A stretch of 24,074 nucleotides of DNA from an uncultured Bacilli bacterium (GTDB taxonomy: Bacteria > Bacillota_I > Bacilli_A > RF39 > UBA660), in assembly GCA_947624125.1 (NCBI GenBank), contig CANQIY010000007.1, positions 1 to 24,074 of the forward strand. The letters run 5' to 3'. Made by a program: the position numbers and the translations under genes. Below the pieces are notes generated by a model that made no database searches, was not told the origin of the DNA, and worked only from the letters and a program-made list of their open reading frames with translations. This document shows, in pieces, positions 23,136-24,074 of the stretch (position 1 is the stretch's first letter; each line of letters begins with the position of its first letter).

Positions 23136-23860
23136 CTTAAAATTATTAATCCTGAAACGATACTTAACATTGCCATACTTTCCATAACTAAATATTGGGC
23201 AAAATTATCGCCAGTTTTGGGTGGCTTTTCTAAAAATATTTCTTCCAATTCTTCTAATTCTAATTCAGTTCCTGAATTAATTGTTCTAGCCATACCATTC
23301 ATAATAACTGTCGCATCTTTAGAATCGCTTGGAACCCATAAAGTCGGAGCATTATCATTGTCCGTTGTATTAACAATGTGAGCATTTTCACTAACTGTTA
23401 ACTTAGAATCATTGGTAACACCTTTTCCTTGGGAAAGTTCAATTCCCCCAAAACCATTACCAGAGACATCGATAGTACCTTCAAAAGTCATTTCTGAACC
23501 ATTAACTAAAAGGGCTGCATTCGCACCGGTTAATTTAATATCTTTAAGTTTACCAGTTGTTTTATAAAATTGTAAGACATATATTCCTGCCCAAACTTTA
23601 GCATCATCACTATCTCCAAACTTACCAACATATTTAATAGTATGACCTTTGCCATCAATACTAAGTGGTCTTGTAATAGTTATTTTTTCATTAGTTTCAA
23701 TATCATTATTTAAAATTATTTCATTTATACTTTCATTTTTAATGGCATTCTTAAGTGAAGCCTCATCATTAACTGAAATACTAGTCTCGGCATGCACAAA
23801 AATAAATGGCATATAAAGCATAATTAATAAAAAGCTAAGAAACATTATTTTGTTAGACAT
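23114..23860 (-). CDS. Wall-anchored (LPXTG-like) beta-helix-type surface protein
   Basis: 248 aa on the minus strand. Signal peptide 1-24 (cut after VHA). Residues about 27-195 alternate short beta-strand stretches with polar turns (EIILNNDIETNEKITIT, PLSIDGKGHTIKY, KDIKLTGANAALLVNGSE), the pattern of pectate-lyase-like right-handed beta-helix proteins; the early NDEASLKNAI / EIILNNDI section is typical of such adhesin repeats. After an acidic linker (ELEELEEIF) comes a sorting signal: PPKTGD (213-218), a hydrophobic helix (about 224-241) and an RKTKEEI tail. The first residue of the sortase motif is not Leu, so it is a variant of LPXTG. RBS AGGAGG at 23874-23869 is perfect. It probably lies on the cell surface; no enzyme motif is visible. 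Confidence 0.75.
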   Translation of the reverse strand: MSNKIMFLSFLLIMLYMPFIFVHAETSISVNDEASLKNAIKNESINEIILNNDIETNEKITITRPLSIDGKGHTIKYVGKFGDSDDAKVWAGIYVLQFYKTTGKLKDIKLTGANAALLVNGSEMTFEGTIDVSGNGFGGIELSQGKGVTNDSKLTVSENAHIVNTTDNDNAPTLWVPSDSKDATVIMNGMARTINSGTELELEELEEIFLEKPPKTGDNFAQYLVMESMAMLSIVSGLIILRKTKEEI

Positions 23861-24010
23861 TTAAGTATCCTCCTCTCTTAATATTAGTGTGAGAAATTTA
23901 AAAAAATATATACATAAAAAATGTCGAATTTTGCCATAATAAAATTATTTTTTCCAAAAAAAGAATAAATAAAAATGAGTAAAATTATTGCATTAATTGT
24001 GATTTATAAG

Positions 24011-24056
24011 TTAAAATGTCCGCTTTTTTGAATCGGTTTACAAATTAAAATGTCCG
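24011..24056. repeat. Two 12-bp direct repeats, probable terminus of an insertion sequence outside the window
   Basis: TTAAAATGTCCG occurs exactly at 24011-24022 and at 24045-24056, 34 bp apart; the minus strand reads CGGACATTTTAA twice. Spaced short repeats of this kind, often containing CGGACATTTTAA-like cores, are seen at the ends of IS21-family elements, where they bind the transposase. The transposase gene itself would lie to the right of the window. A 14-bp inverted repeat TGATAT-AA-ATATCA follows at 24060-24073. Confidence 0.5.
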
Positions 24057-24074
24057 GTTTGATATAAATATCAT

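Overview
The window comes from an AT-rich, low-GC Firmicute. The spoVIF-like gene, the LPXTG-like anchored protein, the CpsA-like LCP protein, strong AGGAGG-type ribosome binding sites and extended -10 (TGnTATAAT) promoters all fit a wall-bearing member of the Bacilli, possibly an uncultured gut lineage related to RF39 or Erysipelotrichia; this placement is inference. Tryptophan is encoded by TGG and TGA is used as a stop (for example at the end of both GT-D genes), so the standard bacterial code is used and this is not a Mycoplasma-type code.

Region 1 (1-5927) is a self-contained five-gene operon between two terminators with its own promoter. It encodes a secreted VirB2/TrbC-like protein, a large VirB6/TrbL-like membrane channel protein with a coiled-coil tail, a PrgI (VirB3-like) protein, a separate N-terminal VirB4 domain and the VirB4 ATPase. 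These are the inner-membrane core parts of a Gram-positive type IV secretion machine. No relaxase, VirD4 coupling protein or cell-wall hydrolase is encoded in the operon. This is the strongest candidate here for an undescribed system.

Region 2 (5930-9687) starts a surface-polysaccharide locus: a TagO/WecA/MraY-family initiating phosphosugar transferase, a DPM1-type glycosyltransferase paired with a DUF2304 membrane protein, and a CpsA-like LCP protein that would attach the finished polymer to the wall. Region 3 (9688-11460) interrupts the locus with genomic debris: a broken YhcG/DUF1016 nuclease fragment, an apparently intact DUF2441-type gene on the minus strand, a 40-nt near-perfect hairpin, and remnants of an HAD-IB phosphatase and a GtrA protein.

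Region 4 (11461-19800) is the variable core of the polysaccharide locus: four family-2 glycosyltransferases, an EpsG-type polymerase, two tandem GT-D (DUF1792) glycosyltransferases and a Wzx-type flippase, many translationally overlapped. No nucleotide-sugar enzymes and no Wzz/tyrosine-kinase length-control genes are present.

Region 5 (19850-24074) holds unrelated single genes: a DUF3048 (YerB-like) membrane-anchored protein, a strong promoter and ribosome binding site driving only a 6-8 codon ORF, an AlbA_2/ATPase regulator with a repeat hinge, an orphan SpoVIF homologue, and a convergent gene for a small wall-anchored beta-helix-like protein. Two 12-bp repeats at the right edge look like the end of an insertion sequence lying outside the window.
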